From Artemia franciscana (lineage: Eukaryota > Arthropoda > Branchiopoda > Anostraca > Artemiidae), in assembly GCF_032884065.1 (NCBI RefSeq), contig NC_088866.1:54506068-54570067 (forward strand): a DNA stretch of 64,000 nt, read 5' to 3'. Both the position numbers and the translations under genes were made by a program. Positions 1 through 9,710 of this stretch are shown piece after piece. A model generated the notes under the pieces. It saw only the letters and a program-made list of their open reading frames with translations, was not told where the DNA came from and ran no database searches. The stretch's first letter is position 1. The number at the start of each line of letters is the position of its first letter.

Positions 1-534
1 TTCTCTTTTGCGGTTGTATAACAAATGTGTGTTTACAATGCATATCTGTTTATCCGGGTTCTTAAATGGGGTGAGAATAGAAATAAGTGCAATGTTATCT
101 CGATTAAGTAAATCTATTCCATTCTTTAGCATTTCTAAGGAATGATCTTCTTTTAGACTAAATTCACATTTTTTAAAAAAGCTGGCACACCCATCAATCT
201 TTTCTTGGGTTTTTTGTTTAAACACTCCGTCATACCCCTGAGATTGAAAATACGATAAGTAGGTATTATAATAGTAGTCAGCATCCACTTCCTGTAAGCA
301 TACAATATCTGCATTTGACATTTTGAATTGGTTAAAAAGTCTTTTTTTCCTATCTGGCCATTTTAAATTTTCTTCGTTACAATTATAGTACAAATACGGT
401 ATTGTTTCGATATATCCTTGAGCTAGTACATTATATGACATAATTGTAAAATCTAAAGATTGAGTTTCTTGGTTTTCTTTTGGCCTTTGACAATTTCTTG
501 GAGTTTCCCACTTTCTAATTTCCGTTAGATTCAT
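1..534 (-). CDS. ANGEL/CCR4-type EEP-fold nuclease, partial (C-terminus beyond the window edge)
   Basis: The minus strand is open from ATG at 534 to base 1, giving 178 codons. The protein enters the endonuclease/exonuclease/phosphatase fold almost at once. Residues 32-38 read MSYNVLA, with the metal-site Asn at 35. Residues 79-83 read CLQEV, with the catalytic Glu at 82. A stretch at about 113-118 (DGCASF) and residues 168-174 (NTHLLYN) are typical of ANGEL, nocturnin and CCR4 proteins, and NTHLLYN points to ANGEL. Family members act on RNA 3' ends; human ANGEL2 removes 2',3'-cyclic phosphates. The Asp and His of the C-terminal half lie outside the window. There is no long N-terminal extension and no intron in the visible part. 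It follows a 2H phosphoesterase and a SOCS-box gene on the same strand downstream of a retroelement pol. Family assignment is firm; whether the gene is host or cargo is open. Confidence 0.85.
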   Translation of the reverse strand, partial: MNLTEIRKWETPRNCQRPKENQETQSLDFTIMSYNVLAQGYIETIPYLYYNCNEENLKWPDRKKRLFNQFKMSNADIVCLQEVDADYYYNTYLSYFQSQGYDGVFKQKTQEKIDGCASFFKKCEFSLKEDHSLEMLKNGIDLLNRDNIALISILTPFKNPDKQICIVNTHLLYNRKRE

Positions 535-1117
535 TTTCTTACAATCCTTCCCTTTTTTGGATTTTGAACTACAAATCAGTACCGATTTGTTTCTGTTTTA
601 CTAATTATTTGGTGTTAATTGGTATTATTATTAAGCAGTATATAAGTTTAAGGTTACCTGTTTGGCTTGGTATTCAGTTGATGATCTGGAAATATTATGG
701 TGTTAATTTATTTATGTCAGAAGGACTCAGCGCGTCGTAACCATTCTTTGGACATATTTATTAAATATATAACGATGTCTTGAAATAGTTAATATTTTAA
801 GCGTTAACTGGATTTTTAGGTAAATCTAATAGTTTCTATTTAATGAATATAAAGTGATTATACTTTTTAATTTTTTCTTGAATATAAACGAATTTATTTG
901 ACAAAATAATTTAGTTTCAGATAAAATTTAAACCTACCACTGAGATGTATCGCTGTGATTGGTTATTTCTTTAAATGCCTCCGGAGAAGCTTCATTGTAA
1001 TTGGTTAATTGAAAAGATGGGTGGTAACTTTTCTTGACTTTTGAGATCCGCTAGGCGGTTTTTTTTTTCAGCTATAATTTAAAATTCTTTTAAAACTGCT
1101 ACAGGTCTTTAAAGCGT

Positions 1118-1169
<52 letters not shown>

Positions 1170-1706
1170 TTTTGTTATGCGAAAAGTGTTTGTAGGGTGT
1201 TTATAATTGAAATTCATTTCTTGGTTGTAAAAATCATTCTTCCATTAACAGATGTACCTTAAGGGTTATTTATTATACAATGCATACATTGTATGTTTTA
1301 TGTGTTACGAGTCTATTAGATAAAATGTCTATTTGTGAATTTCACTTTCGTACGTCACTAGCAATTTTGCCCTTCAGAGATCTGTAATTTTGCCAGGTTA
1401 CAAAATATGTTTTTTTTTCAATGTTAGTACGCGCGAATTGAGTTGTTCATACTTTAAGATTTTAGGACTTACATTATAACAGAATTGGCATTTTTTTTGT
1501 AAGACGAAGCTAAAATTTGGTAAGATTAAAATTTTGTGCTTTTATTTTTTCCGTGTTACTGTCCTTTATTTTTTTTTTGTGTCTGTTTAGGTGATAAAAA
1601 TTAGATTGAGCTTCAAATTAATTTCGAAAAAATATATATATTATATTAAAAAGTTATGAATTTTTATGCATACACACAAAAAGGATTTTAATTTAAAAGA
1701 TACTCT

Positions 1707-1762
<56 letters not shown>

Positions 1763-2001
1763 GCTGGCTTTTATAATTATTAGATTGGTTAGTTTTATTC
1801 ACAGACATATTTGGTTACTTATTTGTTACAGACATCTCGATATACTTATTTCTACACTTGTAAAAGAAATTTTAATTGTAATAAAAGACATACATAGGTT
1901 AGTTACTATGCTATTAGTGGCACCAAAGGTTACTAATGATATATTACCTGTTAGTTGTATTATCTACTATATTTTCTTGTTCTCAATTCTTCCAGACTTC
2001 T
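535..2001. other. AT-rich spacer with two long T tracts
   Basis: No convincing gene is visible. Two uninterrupted T runs occur at 1120-1165 (about 46 nt) and 1710-1759 (about 50 nt). On the minus strand, the coding direction of the neighbours, they are A tracts. The second lies about 240 bp downstream of the 2H phosphoesterase stop and could be a fossil poly(A) tail. The plus-strand ORF at 1785-2027 is low-complexity and I do not consider it coding. Confidence 0.6.
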
Positions 2002-2631
2002 TTAGTTGGTTTTTTTGTCGAATTTAATTTCGGATAATATTTTATAATAATTTTCTTCGTTTTTTGTACTTCTCATTGAACAGAATTGAACGCTTTCCGC
2101 GGTTTCGATTCCAAATTTCATATTTTTAAAAATGGACGTTATTGATGGTGGTAGTTTTTTTGCCATCCTTTTTAGTCTAGCGACTTTTCTGAGATTTACT
2201 AAAGTCAAATGAGGCTTCCAGCATTCCTGGTTCGCGAACTGTATTCCTGTTTTACTGATTTCTTTAGTAATTCTATCTAAAAGAGGACTTAAGCGAGCTT
2301 TAAATTCTGTCTCATTATTTAACTGGGCATACAAAATTTGTTCTGAAAATTCTCCGACGCCTTGGAAGTCGAGTATTATTTGATTCTCACTGAGTTCTTG
2401 TTGAAAGGCAGATATTGCCTTCGCGAAAGCATTTTTTGTTAATTCGACTTCACTATTATTTTTTAGGTGGATAACCATTAGTGTAACGTGAAAAGTGCTG
2501 TGTAGTATAAGGGCCTGTGATATACTGGGGTCTATATTAATCATGTAGTTTTGTATCTCCGAGGCTTTTCTCTTTACTTGCGCGCTTTTGACTTGAATTG
2601 CGAAAAAATAATTTGGTGGGTGGTTACTCAT
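2002..2631 (-). CDS. 2H phosphoesterase (AKAP7/LigT-like), 209 aa, intronless
   Basis: The ORF is intact from ATG 2631 to stop 2002. Two H-x-T motifs of the 2H superfamily are present: HVT at residues 48-50 and HLT at 141-143. They are separated by about 90 residues, as in LigT, CPDase and the AKAP7 central domain. The surroundings, FAIQV near the N-terminus and WKPHLTLVNLRK around the second motif, resemble AKAP7 most. Family members cleave 2'-5' linked oligoadenylates or cyclic phosphates and cyclic nucleotides. Coronavirus and rotavirus homologues degrade 2-5A. No anchoring helix, signal peptide or membrane segment is seen, so it is probably cytosolic or nuclear. A T7-AG run that could act as a splice acceptor lies 36 nt upstream of the ATG (AG at 2668-2667, minus strand). 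The substrate is inferred from the family only. Confidence 0.85.
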   Translation of the reverse strand: MSNHPPNYFFAIQVKSAQVKRKASEIQNYMINIDPSISQALILHSTFHVTLMVIHLKNNSEVELTKNAFAKAISAFQQELSENQIILDFQGVGEFSEQILYAQLNNETEFKARLSPLLDRITKEISKTGIQFANQECWKPHLTLVNLRKVARLKRMAKKLPPSITSIFKNMKFGIETAESVQFCSMRSTKNEENYYKILSEIKFDKKTN

Positions 2632-3031
2632 TTTCCTTGACTTTCTTGGCAGATATTTTTCGGTTTCTAAAAAAATTAAGTTACATTAACTTAATGGTTT
2701 TTAGATTGGTACTCCAATCCAATTTTTTGAACTTCCAACGCACAATTTGTCGAAACGTAATACATTTTGTATCATAGCCTTTCTATCATTGTGCCTTGGA
2801 ATATATTCAACTCGGAAATATTGTAGTAAAATCATAGGAGACCATTTCTTAGACCTCTGCACATTAGAAAGAAAGAAACGAGTAAAAGAAACTAATTTAT
2901 TGTTAATTCACTGTTTAAAAGTGATATTAGTTAGATAAAATTTGAACAATCTAATTCATGGTCATTTGAAATACTTATTATATGCCCTTGGCTTGAAATT
3001 TGATTTATTTCAGATTTTAATAGGTGTGGAG
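2632..3031. other. Spacer between the 2H and SOCS-box genes
   Basis: About 400 bp of AT-rich DNA. The only ORF (2747-2938, plus strand) has no recognisable motif and I treat it as chance. It contains the possible acceptor upstream of the 2H gene; nothing else is seen. Confidence 0.5.
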
Positions 3032-3965
3032 TTAAAAAGTCAATCGATATTCTTGGTTGTTATTTCCATGAATATCTTCTATGTGTAGTAAATACCGTTT
3101 TAGGGTTTCAGGGAGTGTTAAGTTAGCCAAAGTGTAGAGAATGTCGGTTTTTTTCATCATAAAGCGTATGTTTTTTCTGCAAAACTCCTTTAAACTGGGG
3201 TTATTTGGAGTAATACAAACTCTTTTGAAAATCAGTTGTTTATGAAAACATAGCGGGCTTATGCAATTTATTATTTTTTTCATATATTAGAATATCTTTT
3301 CCTTTTACTAGTTTTGACCCAATGTTTTCGTCTATTGTATAAAACTTACTAATTAAACGTTTTAATAGTTCGTATTGTCCTAAATATAAGTGATGAATCG
3401 AGTTATTAATCCAGTAGTAATTTATATTGTTTTTTTTGTAGATTTTAAGGAGTAGATCTTTGTTAAATAGCCTATAATCTACTTCCATTAGTATTTCTAA
3501 GAACTTTGAAGGCCAAGGTAGCTCGACATTTTCTTCTTCAAGTGGTGTTAACCAAAAATTTTCACATATTAGGGACGCGATTAATGGATATTTCTTTTTG
3601 GGGATTGAGCAAAGAAGTACTGTAAAATTGTATAGGGCGAATCTGTGCCTGTATCCGTAGTCTTTTCTCATTACCTCTGGAGAAAAAGTACTTATTAGTA
3701 ATATGACCATTATTTCAATTATCAAACTATCACTAGGTATAATTGGAACGTGCAGTAAGGAACGAAGTAAATCGTAACGCAAATTTTTTACTGCATTTTT
3801 TACTGCTGATTCTAAGATTTTATCGTTCGTCTCATGGTTTATTTTTGAAAGATCTGGTAGACTTTGGGTTTTATTTGGAAGCCAAAAGTCTTGTCTTGAG
3901 GGTATGTGGTTTATGACGGGTTCTAGGGGTCTTAGAACATTTTCTAAGGTTCTATTATACGACAT
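3032..3965 (-). pseudogene. SOCS-box protein, interrupted by one frameshift
   Basis: The ORF from ATG 3965 runs 241 codons to 3240. A second frame (3283-3032) continues the same gene after a shift near 3245-3285, in a T-rich run. Its residues 29-70 (about 3199-3074) fit a SOCS box: a BC-box-like start PSLKEFCRKNIR, then LTLPETLKRYLL as in the Cul5-box half. SOCS boxes recruit Elongin B/C and Cullin-5 so that whatever the N-terminal domain binds is ubiquitinated. The N-terminal 240 residues are helical and Leu/Ile-rich; I see no SH2, SPRY or clear ankyrin consensus, so the target is unknown. A single indel with no scattered stops suggests a recent break or a base-calling error. A T6-AG acceptor-like site precedes the ATG by about 70 nt. 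Confidence 0.7.
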
Positions 3966-4044
3966 TTCCTCCGGTTAGTATAAGCTGTTAGTTGAGTGAA
4001 TTTTTACCTGATTTGGTTCCCTCTGGTTACAGATCTAAAAAATA

Positions 4045-4666
4045 TTATTTGTACTTTAGAACTTTAAAATTTTTGGTAGGCAAGTTGTCTTTGTAAGCGT
4101 CTTTTTTAGATTGTTTAGATTTTTTTCGTCTTAAGAAGATTTTATCCCCCTTATCGGCATATTCTCGTGTACTCGGGTCGTATAAAAATTTGGCGTAATG
4201 CCGGATTTCTTCTAATGGGTGATGAATTCCTTCATATTTAGTACAATTTTCATTTTCTTCGATTTTATAACATATTTTTGGGTTTTTACATTTATCAATT
4301 AGAAGAAGGTCAGTTTGTGTCGGCCCCTTGCAAAACCAGTAGCAGATATTAAATTTTTTCTGTAGTTTTCTTATTTTTAATTGTAAACTTGTTAAGTTAT
4401 TCCCTTTTTTGTTTTTATTTGAGTATTTGATTTTTACTTCTCCCCTTGCGGGTCGATATTTTTATCGATTTTTAAGCTAATTTTAGCCCAAATTTATACG
4501 TGTGAGGTTTAAATTTTGTCAAATCGTAATTTAGGTACCAACTTTCTGCGTATATTTCTTTACCGTTTTCATCTTGGACTAGCATAGCGGCCGAATATAT
4601 TATATTTTCCTTGGCATGAATAATTGAAATAAATTCTGTATCTATAATTCCCTTTATCATAGTCAA
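4045..4666 (-). pseudogene. Possible DnaQ/DEDD-fold exonuclease-like protein, frameshifted
   Basis: The first frame (4666-4472, 64 aa) begins with a hydrophobic strand ending in IDTEF, which resembles the ExoI motif D-x-E of DEDD exonucleases, followed by a second strand and ENGKEIYAESW. A shift near 4461-4475 leads into a second open frame (4461-4045, 138 aa). That frame has CYWFCKG, two further Cys residues and IHHPLEEIRHYAKFL, which could be an ExoIII-like helix, and ends in a Lys/Arg-rich tail. Together this is about 200 aa, the usual size of a DnaQ-like domain. The assignment rests on motif resemblance only; an unrelated alpha/beta protein is possible. It is the first gene after pol on the same strand. 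Some LTR elements of other animals are known to carry extra ORFs, including exonuclease types. Confidence 0.4.
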
Positions 4667-4730
4667 ATAATGTTTAAAAAAATATATTTAAGTGCGATCT
4701 TGATACCGCAGGGAGGATAAAGTAGATTTG

Positions 4731-4952
4731 ATGCCAAGTATGAATCTCTGTCAGATATTGCAAATTATGGCTATAATAACGTCGTTTTTTAGCTACAAGT
4801 TAATTTATTTGAAGCCACTAAATTTATATGATAGTAGGGAGGCGAACCAAGAATATGCCCGAAAGGAGTATGACAATTATAAAGTAAATTTGAATAAGTT
4901 TGGCTATGACTACAATTTACGAAGACGCTTGTTGTCACCTGACTATTTGTAA
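4731..4952 (+). CDS. Small putative membrane protein on the opposite strand
   Basis: A 73-codon ORF starts at ATG 4731 on the plus strand, against all its neighbours. Residues 5-28 are hydrophobic enough for one membrane helix. The rest is polar and rich in Tyr, Asn, Arg and Lys and ends LLSPDYL. The composition looks protein-like rather than translated low-complexity DNA, but I recognise no family. It lies divergently, 65 bp from the exonuclease-like start at 4666. It could be a chance ORF. Confidence 0.3.
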   Translation: MPSMNLCQILQIMAIITSFFSYKLIYLKPLNLYDSREANQEYARKEYDNYKVNLNKFGYDYNLRRRLLSPDYL

Positions 4953-5601
4953 TAATTTTTTTTTTTTTTATTAAGGTTATTAATGAGTTTTAATTTATTA
5001 TTATTTGATGGTTGTCTGTATAAGCTTTATGTTTTGTAATATTTTAGTTTTACGGTAAATAAGGGGACAGCGATTCCTATAGGGCAGGTGTTAGTTATAG
5101 TTGTGTTAATAAGCTTTTGCTTTAAGGAATTATTATTATAGTAACAAATTAGTTTTTGGATCTACTCACAATACTGAGCCCTTTTTGACGGAGCAGGCCA
5201 ATTTTTCAATCGGAGTTTATCAAACTTTTCTGAAAAGTATCCTTTTTTATTTTTGGATTCTTATTACGGAGTCACTTGGCGAGGAGCAAAAAAATTAAAT
5301 TAACTCTCTCTGAGTCACAACCCGACGCTGTCAATAAATACATCGAGTTATGATTCATAGAGAATTGATTCGATTCCCTTTCGTGCGACTACCAACTATT
5401 GGCTCACGGGGAATTTTGGATTATACCTTAATTTAGTTTATTCACTTTTTCACTGGTTGTAACACTGAAGAAGTAGCTTCAAGGAGTCCTTTCAAATAAT
5501 TACGGGATGGTTTCTTAGCGAAACCAATTAACAATTAAAAAAATGACTATTTTTAAATTTTTTTTTTATTTCGTTTTACACAAGGCTGATAGATTCTTTT
5601 A
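4953..5601. other. Non-coding stretch after pol
   Basis: This is where the polypurine tract and 3' LTR of a standard Ty3-type element would begin. I compared it by eye with the LTR at 11898-12386 and found no match, no TGTTAC/GCAACA termini and no clear polypurine tract. That absence is the main reason to consider that the element continues to the left. Confidence 0.5.
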
Positions 5602-7561
5602 TTAAAAATCTAATTTATCTGGTTTTTTGACAACCCGGCCGGATCTTGTTATTACCTGTTCTTCTTTAGACTCAGTTTTTTTCTTTGGTTTTGCTAGTGA
5701 TATTAAGTCAAATTTTTTATACTGTTTTTTCAGAAATTTTTGACCTTTTAATTGTGCTTTTTTTGCCTGGGCCGCTGCACTGGGGGGTCTCATTTCTTTT
5801 GATTCCTTGAACTTATCTGCGTCAGATTCACTATCCGTATCTGAGGAACTAGTATTTGTTGATTTATCGCCTGGTTCTTTTTAAGAAGAAGAAGTTTGAG
5901 ATTTAGGCGTTGACCCTGTTTGTGCTTCATAAATTTCTTCTCCTCGCGAAGTGGAGGGTCTACTAATAGATTCGTCCTGTTGATTTCTGGGCTCGGGAGA
6001 ATTGAAGGATTCTTGAGAGCTTTGGGAAGATTCGAATGTCTTCTTGGGGTGCCTCCATTGCTTGAAGCCATGTCTTCCGGGGGGTGAGGAATTGTTTGCA
6101 TTAAGGTTTCCTTCCAAGATACCCAGTCCTTTGGTTTTGCCTTTGAGACGGTTATATTGTGATACTGTTGGTCATCAGTAGGTGGATTAGTATAAAATGT
6201 ACTCTGTCTAGTCTTAATGGGGTAATTAATGATATCAATTGCTTCTCTTAATGTTGGTTTTTGGGGTTGATTGTCCCTTTGCGACTCTATGTCCCCAGGA
6301 GTCTGTATAGCCTTATTTAATTCATCGTGTAACGATAAGGTTCTGTCTATTGCTGAAATAGGTTTCACCAAATTGTCGGGGAAACGCTTTGGGGGGTAAG
6401 GGGTTAAAATTTTATCTGGAAAAAATTGTGACTTTAGAGAAATTATATAGTCCAATGGTTCTGACTCCTCACTGGAAGATGAGTCGCCCTTTTTCCGTCT
6501 CCGCGTGACGGGGGTACTTTTTGGTGGGGTAACCATATTTGTCATGGTCAGAAATTCATTAAATTTTTCTTCGTCACTACTGTTTTCAAAATACCCTTCT
6601 TGAAAATTAAAAGGTTTAAGCTCACTGAGTCTAGAGCGAGGTGGTTCATTTTCGTCCTCCGAGGTATTTGATGTTGAAGGTTGAGGGGTCCATGTTTCTG
6701 TGTAATTTGCCCTTTTTATACGACTAACATGGGTTTTATAGGTTTTTCCCGTTTGTGGTTTTAATAGTTTGAATGTAACGTCATTATCATATCTCTTAAT
6801 TATTCTATAAGGGCCAGCGTACCTATTAGAAAGCTTCTTGCCTTCCAATTTGGTTTCATTTTTTAAATAAACGCAATCTCCTACTTGAAAATTGAGTTCA
6901 CCTTAAACATTTGGAATATTTTTGGCCTCTTGTTGTCTTTTTGATTTTTCTATTTCTTGTTTTACAAGTTTGTAAGTTTTTCTCATTCTATTGATAAATT
7001 CTTGCCTATAATCTCGAGAATCGTTATAATATTGCCTCGATTCTATAATTTCCTTATAAGGGATTCTAAAGTCTCGTCCGAATAATATGTAGAATGGGTT
7101 ATCACGAATGACCTGGGAGTAAGCGGTATTAATTACATTTGTTAAATAAGGTAAGGTTTCGTGCCAATCTCTGCGATTTTCATTCGTATATTTGCTTAAA
7201 ATATTAGAGAATAGTTTGTGTCTGTTCTCGATCTTCCCGTTGGCCTGGGGGTGATAGGGGTCGATACCAATTTACTTATTTGAAGAAAAGACATTAAATC
7301 CTTAGTTACTTTCGATACGAAATTAGGGCCGTTATCGCTTGATACTGTATTAGGAATACCGAAATTAAGGAATATTTTAGCGAGAGCTTTCGACATTGTA
7401 TAGGCGCTTTGATTTTTTAATGGTTTAGCAAAAGTGAAACCAGAAAAGTGATCAATCACTGATAGTACACAGGTGTGTCCTTCATTAGACATGGGTAGTC
7501 CTCCGCTAGTACCATATAAATCAAAAGAAACTATATCAAAGGGGAACCGGGCCGTAGGCAT
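5602..7561 (-). pseudogene. Integrase catalytic core and C-terminal region (frameshifted)
   Basis: The core opens at 7561 with the first catalytic Asp (residue 14, VSFDLYG) and the second (residue 76, SSDNGPNF). A one-base shift near 7265 moves the region with the catalytic Glu into another frame, which runs to a TAA at 6905-6903. The same frame resumes at about 6902 with the C-terminal GPY/F-type module (NRYAGPYRIIKRY, near 6820). A long, polar, Ser/Pro/Glu-rich tail follows. It changes frame again near 6070-6110 and near 5880, and the last frame ends at 5602 with TRSGRVVKKP, a typical Ty3-type integrase tail. At least three indels and one stop are needed to explain the open frames; sequencing error in homopolymers is an alternative to decay. 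Confidence 0.8.
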
Positions 7562-7577
7562 TCTTCCTGTCCCTGGA

Positions 7578-9710
7578 TTAGGGTAGACTTGAGGATTTTT
7601 TTCTTAAATTACATGTTTCACAACTATTAACGTAATTTTTTAACTTTGTTAAGGCTGAAGCAACGAAAAAGTATTGTTTTAATCTATGGAAGGTCTTCTC
7701 TATTCCCAAGTGACCTCCTACTTCAGAATGAAAAAATTCAAAAGCGGGTTTTTCCAAAATTTGGGGTAACACTGGTATAATGGTCGTTTGATTTCTTTTA
7801 TTGTTATCGGTCATTATTTTACACAGTATTTGTTCATCTAAATCGTAATAATAATTATCAATTTCTTTTTTAAAGGATTTCATTTCATTGGGTAGGTCTC
7901 TATCATATAAGAAATATTCTATTAGAGCAGAACAAATATTATCTTTCTTTTGATGTATTTTTATATTATTTAAAGATAGTGGGCTGTCTTTGTGTTCTTC
8001 TTCTACCAAATTATTGGTCTGCATTTTTAAATTTTTATTTTTCGGAGCATGTTTTTCTTTTATCGTGTTAATTTCTTCATTTTCATTTTCTAATGGAGCA
8101 TTATCTGGAAACCTACTAAGATAGTCGCATGGGGTGTTTTGTTTTCCTTTAAGATGTTCAAATTCATAATCTAAATCTTGAATTTTTAAAATCCATCTCG
8201 CGAGGATTCCGGACGGTTTTTTGAAAGTCTGTAGGTATTGAAGACTTTTATGATCGGAACGTAGTTTAAATTTTCGTCCAACCAAGTAATGTTTAAATTT
8301 TTCTAAATGGTGAATAATCGATAATAATTCAAGTTGTGTCGCAGAATAATTACTTTCTCCAGGTGTAAGAGTACGCGAAGCATATGCTATAACTTTTTCT
8401 TCCCCGTTTATTATTTGGGAGAGAATCGCCCCAATCCCCTTGGTTGAGGCATCCGTAGTAACAACGAATTGTCCTGTTTGGAAGTCGGGTAAACATAAGA
8501 TAGGTTCTGAAGTCAAAGCCTTTTTTAAATGATCTAATGAATTTTGAGCTAATTTAAACCACGTAATTTTTTGGGGGTTCCCTCTAGTGAGGTCCGTGAG
8601 AGGTTTTGCTACTTGTGCGTAATTTCTTATAAATTTTCGAAAGTAGCTCATTAATCCTAAGATTCCTCGTAATTGTTTAATTGTTTGAGGGGGTTTTATA
8701 TTTTTAACAGATTCTATCTTTTCAGGGTCTGGGGAAATTTGTCCTTGTGTTACAACTACTCCTAAAAATTTTAGTTTGGTTTGAAAAAGATTTACTTTTT
8801 CAGGTCTACATTTTAAATTGCCTTCTCTAAATTTCTCAAACACTTTTGCTAGGGTCATAGGATGGTCTTCCGTATCTTTGTCCATAGCTATGACGTCATC
8901 AACAAAATGAATTATGTTATTTAGACCTCTTAATAAATGAAGGAGGGGTCTACACAATGCACTTGAACTGGTTTTTAGTCCAAATGGTACTCTTAAGTAT
9001 TCATAAGAACCACATTCTGATGTTGAAAAAGCTGTTTTAAAAATATCGGCACCTTTTATTTTTACTTGATGATAACCTTGTGTCAAATCTAGGGAAGTAA
9101 ATATTTTATTTTTATTTGATATTGAGTCTAGAATTTCGTCTATTCTAGGTAGGGGAAATTTGTCACTTTCTACCTGTTTATTTAAAGCTCTATAATCTAC
9201 CACTAATCTAAGGTCATTATTCTTTTTCGGGACTAAAATAACGGGGGCAGAGTATGGGCTTATGCTTGGCCTTATGATTTGATTTTTTTCAAGTTCATGT
9301 ATTTTATTTATTAGCCATTCTTTATGTTTATAAGGAATTCTGTATGGTTGTTTTGCAACTGGCGGCCCCGTGGTTTGTATTGCGTGTTCATAGAATCGGA
9401 TAAGTCCTATGTCGTCTTCAGATGTCGAAAAGACATCTTTATATTCCCATAATAAGTCGCATAATTTTTGTTTTAATGATATATCGGATATGTGACTTAG
9501 TTCGAATTTTTCAAGAAATTGAGATCGCGTCAGTGAAAATTCTTTGTCAACGTGAACATTAATATTATTCACTAAGTTTTTTCCCAAATTTTTCCAATTA
9601 TTAATATCGGATTCCGATACTATTTGTATCTCTACTAAACATGTACCTTTACTTAGGGTAATTAGGTCGTTTTCGTGGGTGTTCGTTACCCAAATATAAC
9701 TAACCTTCAC
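7578..9710 (-). CDS. Pol: reverse transcriptase, RNase H and integrase zinc finger
   Basis: One 710-codon frame. The RT domain covers about residues 110-340: SLDLTQGYHQV with Asp 208, and the FVDD box with Asp 271-272. RNase H covers about 410-530: Asp 420 in TTDAS, Glu 461 and Asp 486 in RSDHKSL. After a Lys/Glu-rich linker, the last 60 residues carry the integrase HHCC zinc finger (HSEVGGHLGIEKTF, then CETC). The frame overlaps the protease ORF by 11 bp. Pol is probably made as one polyprotein with protease by frameshifting, or the overlap marks an indel. It stops just before the integrase core, which continues in another frame at 7561. Confidence 0.93.
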   Translation of the reverse strand: MKVSYIWVTNTHENDLITLSKGTCLVEIQIVSESDINNWKNLGKNLVNNINVHVDKEFSLTRSQFLEKFELSHISDISLKQKLCDLLWEYKDVFSTSEDDIGLIRFYEHAIQTTGPPVAKQPYRIPYKHKEWLINKIHELEKNQIIRPSISPYSAPVILVPKKNNDLRLVVDYRALNKQVESDKFPLPRIDEILDSISNKNKIFTSLDLTQGYHQVKIKGADIFKTAFSTSECGSYEYLRVPFGLKTSSSALCRPLLHLLRGLNNIIHFVDDVIAMDKDTEDHPMTLAKVFEKFREGNLKCRPEKVNLFQTKLKFLGVVVTQGQISPDPEKIESVKNIKPPQTIKQLRGILGLMSYFRKFIRNYAQVAKPLTDLTRGNPQKITWFKLAQNSLDHLKKALTSEPILCLPDFQTGQFVVTTDASTKGIGAILSQIINGEEKVIAYASRTLTPGESNYSATQLELLSIIHHLEKFKHYLVGRKFKLRSDHKSLQYLQTFKKPSGILARWILKIQDLDYEFEHLKGKQNTPCDYLSRFPDNAPLENENEEINTIKEKHAPKNKNLKMQTNNLVEEEHKDSPLSLNNIKIHQKKDNICSALIEYFLYDRDLPNEMKSFKKEIDNYYYDLDEQILCKIMTDNNKRNQTTIIPVLPQILEKPAFEFFHSEVGGHLGIEKTFHRLKQYFFVASALTKLKNYVNSCETCNLRKKSSSLP

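Noticed and set aside
4953-5601. Candidate 3' LTR directly after pol
   Set aside because: No similarity by eye to 11898-12386 and no matching termini.
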